7,321 nt of DNA, from assembly GCA_947502965.1 (NCBI GenBank), contig CANNCG010000046.1, forward strand, positions 1 to 7,321. Reading direction: 5' to 3'. Both the position numbers and the translations under genes were made by a program. The notes beneath the pieces were generated by a model. It was not told the origin of the DNA, did not search any database, and saw only the letters and a list, made by a program, of their open reading frames with translations. This DNA comes from a bacterium (GTDB taxonomy: Bacteria; Margulisbacteria; Marinamargulisbacteria; SXXA01). How positions within the stretch are numbered: the stretch's first letter is position 1; each line of letters opens with the position of its first letter. Shown here piece after piece: positions 1 through 6,117 of this stretch.

Positions 1-19
1 TTCCATTCCGCTAACCTGT

Positions 20-62
20 CTAGAATCTTCGACCCGCTGCGCGGGCAGCTGCGCTGTTCTAG
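20..62. repeat. Nested inverted repeat near left edge
   Basis: CTAGAA (20-25) is the reverse complement of TTCTAG (57-62). Between them, CCCGC (33-37) pairs with GCGGG (41-45) around a 3-nt loop. The heptamer GCTGCGC occurs twice (36-42 and 48-54). There is no adjacent T-tract on either strand, so it does not look like an intrinsic terminator. It could be part of a repeat or an RNA structure belonging to whatever lies left of the window; its function is unknown. Confidence 0.4.
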
Positions 63-97
63 TCAGATCGCTTCATTTCAGTTTTGTGCACTTTTTT

Positions 98-116
98 CTG
101 GGGTCAAAAACCCCAG
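98..116. repeat. Hairpin overlapping the stop codon of the small minus-strand ORF
   Basis: CTGGGG (98-103) and CCCCAG (111-116) form a 6-bp stem with a 7-nt loop. Read on the minus strand, the TGA stop of the small ORF 104-223 falls in the loop. Six T residues precede the stem on the + strand, so on the minus strand the stem is followed by A residues. It is therefore not a normal terminator in either direction. Confidence 0.4.
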
Positions 117-223
117 GTGTTGCACTTAGAACTTGAACGTGGGAAGCCTACCACCTCTTCGATTTTAGAAAGTTCGTGCTTCCCTTTTACGTGTTCTGTA
201 AGGTCATAATCGTAAAAAGCCAT
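104..223 (-). CDS. Possible small protein, 39 aa, unrecognised
   Basis: This minus-strand ORF starts with ATG at 223 and ends with TGA at 104-106. An AAGGAG ribosome site (complement of 231-236) lies 7 nt upstream of the ATG, which is the main support. The product begins MAFYDYDLTEHVKGKHEL and is charged in its first half, with no signal peptide or membrane segment. I do not recognise a family. An extended -10-like TGGTAAAGT lies upstream on the minus strand (about 255-263), without a good -35. It points away from the suf operon, so it would be divergent from rrf2. It may be a real small protein, the 5' end of a gene cut off by a rearrangement, or a chance ORF behind a good ribosome site. Confidence 0.35.
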   Translation of the reverse strand: MAFYDYDLTEHVKGKHELSKIEEVVGFPRSSSKCNTWGF

Positions 224-365
224 GTGCGCACTCCTTGTTAATTTCATCTCTCTACTTTACCAAAGTTTGAGCGTAAAAAACATGCCGAACTTGTCTTTTT
301 GGTGATTTTTATTTTGCAAAAAAACCGACTACCACCGCTGCATCCAACTATACCTAGCGCCCACG

Positions 366-386
366 AGGGGATCTACAACATCCCCT
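366..386. repeat. Small hairpin in the upstream region
   Basis: AGGGGAT (366-372) and ATCCCCT (380-386) form a 7-bp perfect stem with a 7-nt loop. No T-tract follows on either strand, so it is not a typical intrinsic terminator. It could be a regulator site or an RNA structure; the sequence does not say which. Confidence 0.4.
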
Positions 387-518
387 TACACGATATGCTG
401 TTCAAAACAGAAAAATGACGTTTTAGGCCTGAAAAATAGTCCCAAATCACCTTTTTGAATTTTTGTGCTTAATTCTTTCGTTTCGCGACAGCGCCCATGG
501 ACATCCTCAACACAATGA

Positions 519-541
519 AACTGGTATAAACACCACCAGTT
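519..541. promoter_or_regulatory. Candidate operator of the Rrf2-type regulator, with overlapping -10-like boxes
   Basis: AACTGGT (519-525) and ACCAGTT (535-541) are perfect inverted repeats separated by 9 nt, centred about 30 nt upstream of the regulator start. TATAAA (525-530) and TATGAT (541-546) each match five of six bases of the -10 consensus. Rrf2 proteins bind as dimers to palindromic sites and often repress their own operon, so the position suits autorepression. No consensus -35 is visible, and which -10 is used cannot be decided. Confidence 0.4.
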
Positions 542-559
542 ATGATATTTTAAAGTGCC

Positions 560-946
560 ATGAAGCTCACCAAATCTGCTGATTTTGCCTTGCGAATTGT
601 CATTCATCTGGCCCAAAACCCGTCGGGAAGTACCATGCCTTTCTTGGCAGAAACCCTTAAAGTTCCCTACAACAATCTCTCAAAACTCATTCAGCAGATG
701 GCCCGTGGCGGCATCATCCAAACACGCCAAGGCAAAAACGGCGGGGTGGCCCTCATCTCTCCTGAAAACCTCAGCATCAAAGATGTGGTTCAACTCATTG
801 ATGGCCCTACACGTTTGAGTGAATGTCTCAAAAACCATGATTTTTGTTCCCGTATCGGTGAATGCAAGCTTAAAGGCGTTTTGGCTGACATTCAACATGA
901 CATTGACCACTTACTTGATTCCTACAAAATTGCGCAACTTGTATAA
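560..946 (+). CDS. Rrf2-family transcriptional regulator, probable Fe-S/iron sensor of the suf operon
   Basis: This 128-aa DNA-binding protein begins MKLTKSADFALRIVIHLA, the canonical Rrf2 start, so the ATG at 560 is secure despite a weak ribosome site. Residues 1-65 form the winged helix-turn-helix; the wing is the GKNGGV segment (58-63). Cysteines C89, C96 and C102 lie in the loop after the DNA-binding domain, the place where IscR, NsrR and RirA bind a cluster. Their spacing (x6, x5) is not exactly that of IscR (x5, x5), so I do not assign a named subtype. It heads the operon with 11 nt to sufB, whose ribosome site overlaps its TAA. The likely role is to adjust suf transcription to cluster or iron supply, and the inverted repeat at 519-541 is its candidate site. 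An NsrR-like nitric-oxide role is a less likely alternative. Confidence 0.92.
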   Translation: MKLTKSADFALRIVIHLAQNPSGSTMPFLAETLKVPYNNLSKLIQQMARGGIIQTRQGKNGGVALISPENLSIKDVVQLIDGPTRLSECLKNHDFCSRIGECKLKGVLADIQHDIDHLLDSYKIAQLV

Positions 947-957
947 GGAGACCCCAA

Positions 958-2400
958 ATGTCCCAAAAACTCTTAGATGATATCACCACCCGAGACTACC
1001 AATATGGATTCACCACCGACATCGAATCCGAAGTCTCTGCAAAAGGGCTCAGCGAAGACGTTGTACGTTTTCTTTCTGCAAAAAAGAATGAACCCCAGTT
1101 CATGCTGGACTTTCGGCTCAAGGCCTTTGCACATTGGCAAACCATGACTGAACCAGACTGGCCCAATGTTCACTACCCCAAGATTGACTATCAAAACATC
1201 TCCTACTACGCCGCTCCCAAGCAAAAGAAAAAAATCGAAAGTCTCGATGACGTGGATCCCGAGCTCATTCGCACCTTTGAAAAGCTGGGCATCCCCCTTA
1301 ACGAACAAAAAAAACTGGCCAATGTTGCCGTTGATGCCATTTTCGATTCTGTTTCGGTAGGCACCACGTTCAAAAAAAAGCTCCTCGAAGCAGGCGTTGT
1401 TTTCTGCCCCATCTCAGAAGCCTTGCGCGACTACCCTGAGCTTGTTCGAAAATATTTGGGCTCCGTTGTGCCCCATACAGACAATTATTTTGCCGCTCTC
1501 AACGCCGCTGTGTTTTCAGAAGGCTCTTTTGTCTACGTTCCCAAAGACACCATTTGCCCCATGGAACTTTCCACGTATTTTCGGATCAATACCGAAGAAA
1601 GCGGACAGTTCGAACGCACCCTCATCATCTGTGAAGACAACAGCCACGTGAGCTATCTCGAAGGCTGCACCGCGCCTCAGTTTGACACCAATCAGCTCCA
1701 CGCCGCCGTCGTCGAACTCGTCGCGCTAGACAATGCCGAGATCAAATATTCGACGGTGCAAAACTGGTTCGCTGGGGACCCCAAAACAGGCAAAGGCGGC
1801 ATTTACAATTTTGTCACCAAACGCGGAAAATGCCTGGGAAAAAAAGCCAAAATTTCCTGGACCCAAATCGAGACAGGCTCCGCCATCACATGGAAATACC
1901 CCAGCTGCGTGCTCATCGGAGAAGGGTCGATTGGCGAATTTTACTCAGTCGCCCTCACCAATCACCGCCAACAAGCCGATACAGGCACCAAGATGATTCA
2001 TATTGGCAAAAACACCAAGAGTACGATCATCTCCAAAGGAATTTCAGCCGGCGTCTCGAACAACACCTACAGAGGCTTGGTCCAGATGAACAAGTCTGCG
2101 ATTGGCGCACACAACTTCACCCAATGCGACTCCATGCTCATTGGCAGCCACTGCTCCGCGACCACACTGCCCTAGATCGACGTACGCAATGGCCAATCCA
2201 CAGTAGGCCACGAAGCCTCTACGGTAAAAGTTTCCGAAGAACAGTTGTTTTATTTTCAGCAACGCGGCATCCGGGCCGAAGACGCCATGAGCAGCGTCAT
2301 CAATGGCTTTTGCAAAGATGTTTTCAAAGAGTTGCCAACGGAATTTGCCGTTGAAGCAACGCAATTACTCAGTCTCAAATTAGAAAATTCTGTAGGGTAG
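958..2400 (+). CDS. sufB: SufB, Fe-S scaffold protein, interrupted by an in-frame TAG at codon 406
   Basis: SufB is the cluster-building scaffold of the SufBCD complex in the cytoplasm. AAGGAG (945-950) lies 7 nt upstream of the ATG. The frame would encode 480 residues, the normal family length, but codon 406 (2173-2175) is TAG, so standard translation stops at 405 residues. The beta-helix core is intact, with YLEGCTAP (C237) and the QCDSMLIG motif (C390, equivalent to the essential Cys405 of E. coli SufB). After the TAG, 74 codons continue in the same frame with unmistakable SufB C-terminal sequence (EEQLFYFQQRG, INGFCKDVFKELP, EFAVEA) and end at TAG 2398-2400. The lost part holds the His-Glu motif (residues 418-419) and the helical domain that contacts SufC and SufD, so the short form should not work. 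Family members usually have Tyr at this position, and TAC or TAT to TAG is one base change. The absence of other decay suggests a very recent mutation, a sequence error or readthrough. Confidence 0.9.
2173..2175 (+). other. In-frame amber codon inside sufB
   Basis: This TAG sits between Pro405 and Ile407 of SufB, in the stretch that normally reads Pro-Tyr-Ile-Glu/Asp. The sequence before and after is collinear with the family and in one frame, so no indel is involved. TAG is also the natural terminator of sufB (2398-2400) and of nfu (6688-6690), so TAG is not simply a sense codon in this genome. Confidence 0.9.
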
Positions 2401-2406
2401 GTATTT

Positions 2407-3165
2407 ATGAAAAACACACTTTTGCACATCAATGATCTTCACGTCGCGATTGACAACACGCCCATTCTCAAAGGCCTGACACTGCGCATTAACGCAGGGG
2501 AAGTCCATGCCATCATGGGCCCCAACGGGTCCGGCAAAAGCACCTTATCCAAAGTATTGGCAGGACATCCCGCATATACCGTCACCAGTGGTGAAATTTT
2601 CTTGAACGGCGAAAGCCTTCTCAATATGGATCCCGACGAACGCGCCCTCTCAGGCATTTTCTTGGCCTTTCAATACCCCGTCGAAATCCCTGGCGTGTCC
2701 AATGCCGGATTTCTGCGCATGGCGGTCAACGCCAAACGCAAGCACAAGGGCGAAGACGAACTGGATCCCATCGAATTTGAATCCTGGATCAAGGACAAAT
2801 TGACACTGGTCGACATGAATCCTGAATTTCTAGACCGCTACGTCAATCATGGGTTCTCCGGTGGCGAAAAAAAGCGTAATGAAATCCTACAAATGGCCGC
2901 GTTATCTCCCCAATTAGCCATCCTCGACGAGATCGACTCTGGTCTGGATATCGACGCGCTACGCGATGTCGCCAGAGCCGTCAACACATTACGCAGTCCT
3001 GACAGAGCCTTTCTTATTATTACCCATTACCAACGCCTGCTCACCGACATCGTCCCGGACATCGTCCACATCATGGCCAACGGACGACTCCTAACCTCTG
3101 GGGATAAATCCTTGGCACTTGAAGTCGAAGAAAAAGGCTACGACTGGCTCTTGGAGACAGTCTAA
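2407..3165 (+). CDS. sufC: SufC, ABC-type ATPase of the SufBCD complex
   Basis: This 252-aa soluble ATPase has the normal family length. It hydrolyses ATP to drive the conformational change of SufB-SufD during cluster assembly. It carries Walker A GPNGSGKST (38-46, Lys44), Q-loop Gln89 in AFQYPVEIPGV, the signature FSGGEKKR (150-157), Walker B LAILDE (Asp174, Glu175), a D-loop SGLD, and switch His207 in IITHYQRLL. The FSGGEKKR form with the following NEILQMA is typical of SufC rather than transport ATPases. The ATG lies only 6 nt after the distal sufB stop and in the same frame; the weak ribosome site (AGG within 2393-2402) suggests translation coupled to sufB. If ribosomes stop at the internal sufB TAG, this coupling would be weakened. 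Its TAA overlaps the sufD ATG by one base. Confidence 0.97.
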   Translation: MKNTLLHINDLHVAIDNTPILKGLTLRINAGEVHAIMGPNGSGKSTLSKVLAGHPAYTVTSGEIFLNGESLLNMDPDERALSGIFLAFQYPVEIPGVSNAGFLRMAVNAKRKHKGEDELDPIEFESWIKDKLTLVDMNPEFLDRYVNHGFSGGEKKRNEILQMAALSPQLAILDEIDSGLDIDALRDVARAVNTLRSPDRAFLIITHYQRLLTDIVPDIVHIMANGRLLTSGDKSLALEVEEKGYDWLLETV

Positions 3166-4349
3166 TGATTATCACGCAAACAGATACCGAGACATGGTTT
3201 TCCCAGATCGAGAAACACGACCATGGGGCAACGGAACTGTCCCGTTTCATCGCACAACTCCAAACCTTGGGAATACCCCGTAAAGAGCAGGAAATGTGGC
3301 GGTATGCCCCACTCCCAGCTTTGTTTGAAAAAATAACCGCCTCCAGATTGGGTCATGTCAAAGAAGTGGCCACAGCTGAAGACATGGCCATGTTCCAAGA
3401 AATAGAGACCAACGTCTTTGTCCCCGCCACAGTATTGGCGCCATCGTCGTTTCAACGCCTGACGCTTTTTTCGGCTTCTCCGAAAAAAGAGGGTCCTCTG
3501 GGGGCGGCCTCCCCCACCCCACCATCTGGGATCCAAAGGGCGGCTCCCTTTGAAGAAAACCATCCTTCTATGAAGTTGAATTTCAACTTCATAGAAGGAT
3601 GGCAACAACACCACGTCGTGGTCAACGCCGAAGCCGGCGCAAACGCCACCCTCCAACTCAACCTGGCCGCTACGAGTGGCGCAGGGCATGTTTTGGTACA
3701 CCTCAACCTGGCACATACCGCAAAAGTCCATATCGACATTATCGGACAGGCGCTGAACGCGCCCGTGATGGTGACCATTCGTGCAGTCCAAGGAAACAAC
3801 GGCCATCTCAACGTGGTGTCCTATGTCCAAGACAGCGCATGGTTCATGCTGGACCTAGGCAACGCTATCAATGGCACAGGATCTAACATGACCCTAAATG
3901 CCTTGTCCCTCGTCCGTCAAAATCAGTACGCCGCTGTCGTCACCAACATCCGACACACTATCGGAGAATCCACCAGCAGCCAGCTGGTCAAAGCCGTCCT
4001 CTATGATACCGCGACAACGGAATACAACGGCGCCGTCTATGTGGCACATGATGCGCAAAAAACAGATTCAACACAATCAAACCCCAATCTTGTCTTGTCA
4101 GACACAGCCAGAGCCCTATCCAGACCCCAATTGCGAATTTATGCCGATGATGTCAAATGTGCTCACGGGGCCACTATGGGCCAGCTAGACCCGGAACCCC
4201 TGTTTTATCTGGCAAGCCGTGGATTTTCTCATCAAGAATGTATTTCGATTGTATTGGCCGGTTTTGCCGAAGAGGTCCTCGATCAGATGTCCGATCCTGC
4301 CCTTCAAAAAAGTCTATTGGCAGACGCCATCCAGTTTTTACGCGCATGA
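3165..4349 (+). CDS. sufD: SufD, partner scaffold subunit of SufBCD, with a hairpin-rich in-frame insert
   Basis: SufD pairs with SufB to form the site where the cluster is built and helps iron entry. The product is 394 aa. The N-terminal motif KEQEMWRYAPL (40-50) and the C-terminal beta-helix and helical region are typical. VKCAHGATMGQLD contains His334, matching the functional His360 of E. coli SufD. The ATG overlaps the sufC TAA by one base. Residues 101-146 do not look like SufD: this stretch is rich in Pro, Ala, Gly and Ser, then reads MKLNFNFIEGW, and its DNA is a row of four hairpins (3465-3602). Normal SufD sequence resumes at HHVVVNAEAGANATL. The segment replaces or displaces the region before the beta-helix without breaking the frame, so the protein may still fold. 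The family assignment is firm; the activity of this version is not certain. Confidence 0.93.
   Translation: MIITQTDTETWFSQIEKHDHGATELSRFIAQLQTLGIPRKEQEMWRYAPLPALFEKITASRLGHVKEVATAEDMAMFQEIETNVFVPATVLAPSSFQRLTLFSASPKKEGPLGAASPTPPSGIQRAAPFEENHPSMKLNFNFIEGWQQHHVVVNAEAGANATLQLNLAATSGAGHVLVHLNLAHTAKVHIDIIGQALNAPVMVTIRAVQGNNGHLNVVSYVQDSAWFMLDLGNAINGTGSNMTLNALSLVRQNQYAAVVTNIRHTIGESTSSQLVKAVLYDTATTEYNGAVYVAHDAQKTDSTQSNPNLVLSDTARALSRPQLRIYADDVKCAHGATMGQLDPEPLFYLASRGFSHQECISIVLAGFAEEVLDQMSDPALQKSLLADAIQFLRA
3465..3489. repeat. Hairpin 1 in sufD
   Basis: CTTTTTTCGG (3465-3474) and CCGAAAAAAG (3480-3489) form a 10-bp perfect stem around a 5-nt loop. It encodes the LFSASPKK part of SufD, the first non-family residues. 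Confidence 0.8.
3499..3516. repeat. Hairpin 2 in sufD
   Basis: TGGGGG (3499-3504) and CCCCCA (3511-3516) form a 6-bp stem around the loop CGGCCT. The downstream CCCCACCCCACC is C-rich, like the ends of the spacer element after nfu. Confidence 0.65.
3534..3552. repeat. Hairpin 3 in sufD
   Basis: CAAAGGG (3534-3540) and CCCTTTG (3546-3552) form a 7-bp stem around the loop CGGCT. Confidence 0.7.
3560..3602. repeat. 43-bp near-perfect palindrome in sufD
   Basis: Two 21-bp arms (3560-3580 and 3582-3602) are exact reverse complements around a single T at 3581. The coding product is about the same on either strand (MKLNFNFIEGW on +, MKLKFNFIEGW on -). An uninterrupted palindrome of this size does not arise by chance in a coding sequence and should form a strong mRNA hairpin. 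Confidence 0.9.
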
Positions 4350-5584
4350 TTTTAGACACACAGATTCAAAAAGCGCTGGACTGCCGTGCAGACTTCCCCG
4401 TCCTGTCCGCGACGGTGTATGACAAAGGCTATGTGTACCTGGACAACGGGGCTACCACACAGAAACCACGCGCTGTCATCGACATGATGACCGACTTCTA
4501 TACCCAGCGCTACGCGACGGTGCACAGAGGCGTCTACCTCCATAGCGCCGAAGCTACCGCCGACTGTGACGCGGTGCGTACCCAAGTCGCCCGCTTTATC
4601 GGCGCGGCCCATGACGATGAAATTGTGTTCACCAAAGGCACTACCGAATCCATCAATCTCGTGGCCAGCACTTACGGCCAACACCTTTTGCCCGCAGGCA
4701 AAGGCATTCTCATTACCGCCATGGAGCACCACGCCAATCTGGTCCCATGGCAAATGCTCTGTGCCCAAAAGGGTATTCCCTTTCGGGTCTGCCCTATAGA
4801 TGACAACGGCACCCTGGACATGGCCACCTTTGCAACCCTCATGACCCCAGACATTGGCGTGGTCGCGGTCACCCATGTCTCCAACGCATTGGGAACCATC
4901 AACCCAGTCAAAGAGATCACCAGGCTGGCCCATGCCCAAGGCGCAAAAGTCCTCCTCGATGGCGCGCAGGCAGTCGGGCATACCTCCGTCAATGTTCATG
5001 ACTTGGACTGTGATTTTTACTGTTTTTCAGGACACAAGCTCTATGGACCGACAGGCATCGGTGTTTTGTACGGCAAACGGGCCTTACTCGCCAGCATGCC
5101 GCCCTATCAGTTTGGCGGCGACATGATCGAAAGCGTTTCTTTTGAAAAAACAACGTTTGCCAAACCACCCGCACGCTTTGAGGCCGGCACCCCACCGATC
5201 GTTGAAACATTGGGACTGGGTGCGGCCATTACCTATGTTCAGTCCATTGGATTTGACTTTATCGCCAGCTACGAGACCGCACTACTCGATCTCGCCACGG
5301 CAGCGCTCAAAGCACGCTTCCCCGAAGTCCGCATCATCGGAGAGTCGCCGAAAAAAGCCTCTGTTTTGTCTTTTGTTTTTCCAGAGATTCATCCTCACGA
5401 TGTGGGGTCTATTCTGGATAGCGAAGGGATCGCAGTTCGTGTGGGACATCATTGCGCCCAACCGGTGATGAAACGTTATGGGGTTCCAGCCACAGTTCGG
5501 GCAACGTTTTCATTCTATAACACCCCGGAGGATGTGGTCCGTCTCATGGACGGACTACAAACCGTAAAGGATCTCATTCTATGA
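4346..5584 (+). CDS. sufS: SufS, PLP-dependent cysteine desulfurase (group II)
   Basis: SufS converts L-cysteine to alanine and passes the sulfur as a persulfide to SufU. The product is 412 aa, the usual length. Visible sites are the N-terminal YLDNGATTQKP (31-41), the TKGTTESINLV stretch (96-106), EHHAN (127-131) with the ring-stacking His128, DGAQ with Asp205, SGHKLYGPTG with the PLP-binding Lys231, the catalytic Cys370 in RVGHHCAQP, and Arg385 in VRATFSFYNT for substrate binding. RVGHHC with a short loop marks the SufS/CsdA group rather than IscS. I chose ATG 4346 because it forms an ATGA overlap with the sufD stop and gives the normal N-terminus; the upstream ATG at 4157 lies inside sufD and adds 63 residues that are only a sufD shadow. 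The end forms another ATGA (5581-5584). Confidence 0.97.
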   Translation: MILDTQIQKALDCRADFPVLSATVYDKGYVYLDNGATTQKPRAVIDMMTDFYTQRYATVHRGVYLHSAEATADCDAVRTQVARFIGAAHDDEIVFTKGTTESINLVASTYGQHLLPAGKGILITAMEHHANLVPWQMLCAQKGIPFRVCPIDDNGTLDMATFATLMTPDIGVVAVTHVSNALGTINPVKEITRLAHAQGAKVLLDGAQAVGHTSVNVHDLDCDFYCFSGHKLYGPTGIGVLYGKRALLASMPPYQFGGDMIESVSFEKTTFAKPPARFEAGTPPIVETLGLGAAITYVQSIGFDFIASYETALLDLATAALKARFPEVRIIGESPKKASVLSFVFPEIHPHDVGSILDSEGIAVRVGHHCAQPVMKRYGVPATVRATFSFYNTPEDVVRLMDGLQTVKDLIL

Positions 5585-5673
5585 CGACACTCATAGTCCC
5601 CTCTTTTTTTGATGAAAAAATAAATAGCAAAGGGCAACGGTCTTTGCTATTTACAGGAGCACCCCATGCGTAA
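5581..5673 (+). CDS. Possible 30-codon coupling ORF between sufS and sufU
   Basis: An ATG (5581-5583) overlaps the sufS TGA as ATGA and opens 30 codons (MTTLIVPSFFDEKINSKG...) that end in TAA 5671-5673, just inside the sufU start. The stem-loop 5621-5653 lies within it. There is no recognisable domain. It may serve to carry ribosomes from sufS through the stem-loop to sufU, or it may be chance: an open run of 30 codons is not rare. I see no other gene in this gap. Confidence 0.2.
   Translation: MTTLIVPSFFDEKINSKGQRSLLFTGAPHA
5621..5653. repeat. 12-bp stem-loop just before the sufU ribosome site
   Basis: TAAATAGCAAAG (5621-5632) pairs perfectly with CTTTGCTATTTA (5642-5653) around a 9-nt loop. 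The sufU AGGAG begins 2 nt later. On the + strand no T-tract follows, so it is not a + strand terminator; on the minus strand the stem is followed by TTTTTT, so it could stop antisense transcription. On the + strand mRNA it may act as a stability, processing or translation-control element that sets SufU/Nfu levels apart from SufBCDS. Confidence 0.65.
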
Positions 5674-6115
5674 TATCGAAAACCTCTATCAAGAGATGAT
5701 CCTAGAACACAATAAAAATCCGCGAAATTTCAAAACTTTATCGCCATGTAGCCACAGCTCACGTGGCGTCAACACCCTCTGTGGTGACGACTATATGCTG
5801 ACAGTGCAAGTAGACAATGGTAGCATCACAGACATCGGTTTCACTGGCCAGGGCTGTGCCATTTCGAAGTCCAGTGGCTCTCTCATGACCAGCACGATCA
5901 AAGGCAAAAGCGTTGAGGATGCCATCACCCTCAAGGACCAGTTCCTAGGGATGCTCATCGCAGACAGACCTGCCGACGATATGGGACGCCTCGCTGTTTT
6001 TGCCAATGTGAAACGCTTTCCTGTTCGTGTGAAATGCGCCACCTTGATTTGGAGAGCCCTAGAAGATGCCCTCGTCCTCGCCAATGGATCTATCAGTACA
6101 GAAGGAGACTCATAA
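5666..6115 (+). CDS. sufU: SufU, zinc-dependent sulfur acceptor/scaffold (NifU N-terminal family)
   Basis: This 149-aa protein takes persulfide sulfur from SufS. The residues matching the zinc and sulfur-transfer site of B. subtilis SufU (C41, D43, C66, C128) are all present as C39, D41, C64 and C124, in NTLCGDD, GQGCAIS and VKCATL. The segment between the second and third cysteines is longer than in IscU, and the Lys/His next to the third cysteine of IscU is lacking (KCATLIW), both SufU features. It starts LYQEMILEHNKNPRN, typical of the family. AGGAG (5655-5659) precedes the ATG by 6 nt. It follows sufS, its partner, with an 81-nt gap holding a stem-loop. No SufE or SufA is seen here, so SufU is the likely sulfur acceptor. 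Confidence 0.95.
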   Translation: MRNIENLYQEMILEHNKNPRNFKTLSPCSHSSRGVNTLCGDDYMLTVQVDNGSITDIGFTGQGCAISKSSGSLMTSTIKGKSVEDAITLKDQFLGMLIADRPADDMGRLAVFANVKRFPVRVKCATLIWRALEDALVLANGSISTEGDS

Positions 6116-6117
6116 TC

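Larger units (their letters stand above)
224..559. other. Intergenic region upstream of the suf operon
   Basis: This AT-rich spacer has no convincing coding sequence. The ORF that crosses 386-616 on the minus strand overlaps the well-conserved start of the rrf2 gene and has no family resemblance. What can be seen is a 7-bp hairpin at 366-386 and a 7-bp inverted repeat at 519-541 near -10-like sequences TATAAA (525-530) and TATGAT (541-546). The promoter of the operon should lie here, but no clear -35 box can be assigned. Confidence 0.6.
3465..3602. mobile_element. Palindromic insertion-like element inside sufD
   Basis: Four perfect-stem hairpins follow one another in 138 bases of coding sequence: 3465-3489, 3499-3516, 3534-3552 and 3560-3602. 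Three of them share a CGGC(T/C)-type sequence in or at the loop (3472, 3505, 3541). The region stays open in the sufD frame and also on the opposite strand, and the encoded peptide is low-complexity and unlike SufD. This is the pattern of palindromic elements that insert in-frame into genes, known from Rickettsia. No clear target duplication is visible, so the exact edges are uncertain. It could instead be a locally expanded linker. Confidence 0.5.

Noticed and set aside
98..116. Intrinsic terminator upstream of the operon
   Set aside because: The stem is preceded, not followed, by T residues on the + strand, and followed by A residues on the minus strand.
386..616. 76-residue minus-strand ORF over the rrf2 start
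   Set aside because: It has no ribosome site or family features and overlaps the conserved first codons of the regulator.
3162..3830. 222-residue ORF opposite sufD
   Set aside because: It is an antisense shadow of sufD; its only notable part is the palindromic stretch, which reads alike on both strands.
4157..4345. Longer start for SufS giving 475 residues
   Set aside because: The extra 63 residues are the sufD coding region read in another frame; ATG 4346 overlaps the sufD stop as ATGA and gives the normal SufS N-terminus.
6034..6117. Longer start for Nfu giving 218 residues
   Set aside because: The extension lies within sufU in another frame and has no Nfu similarity; ATG 6118 has a strong ribosome site.
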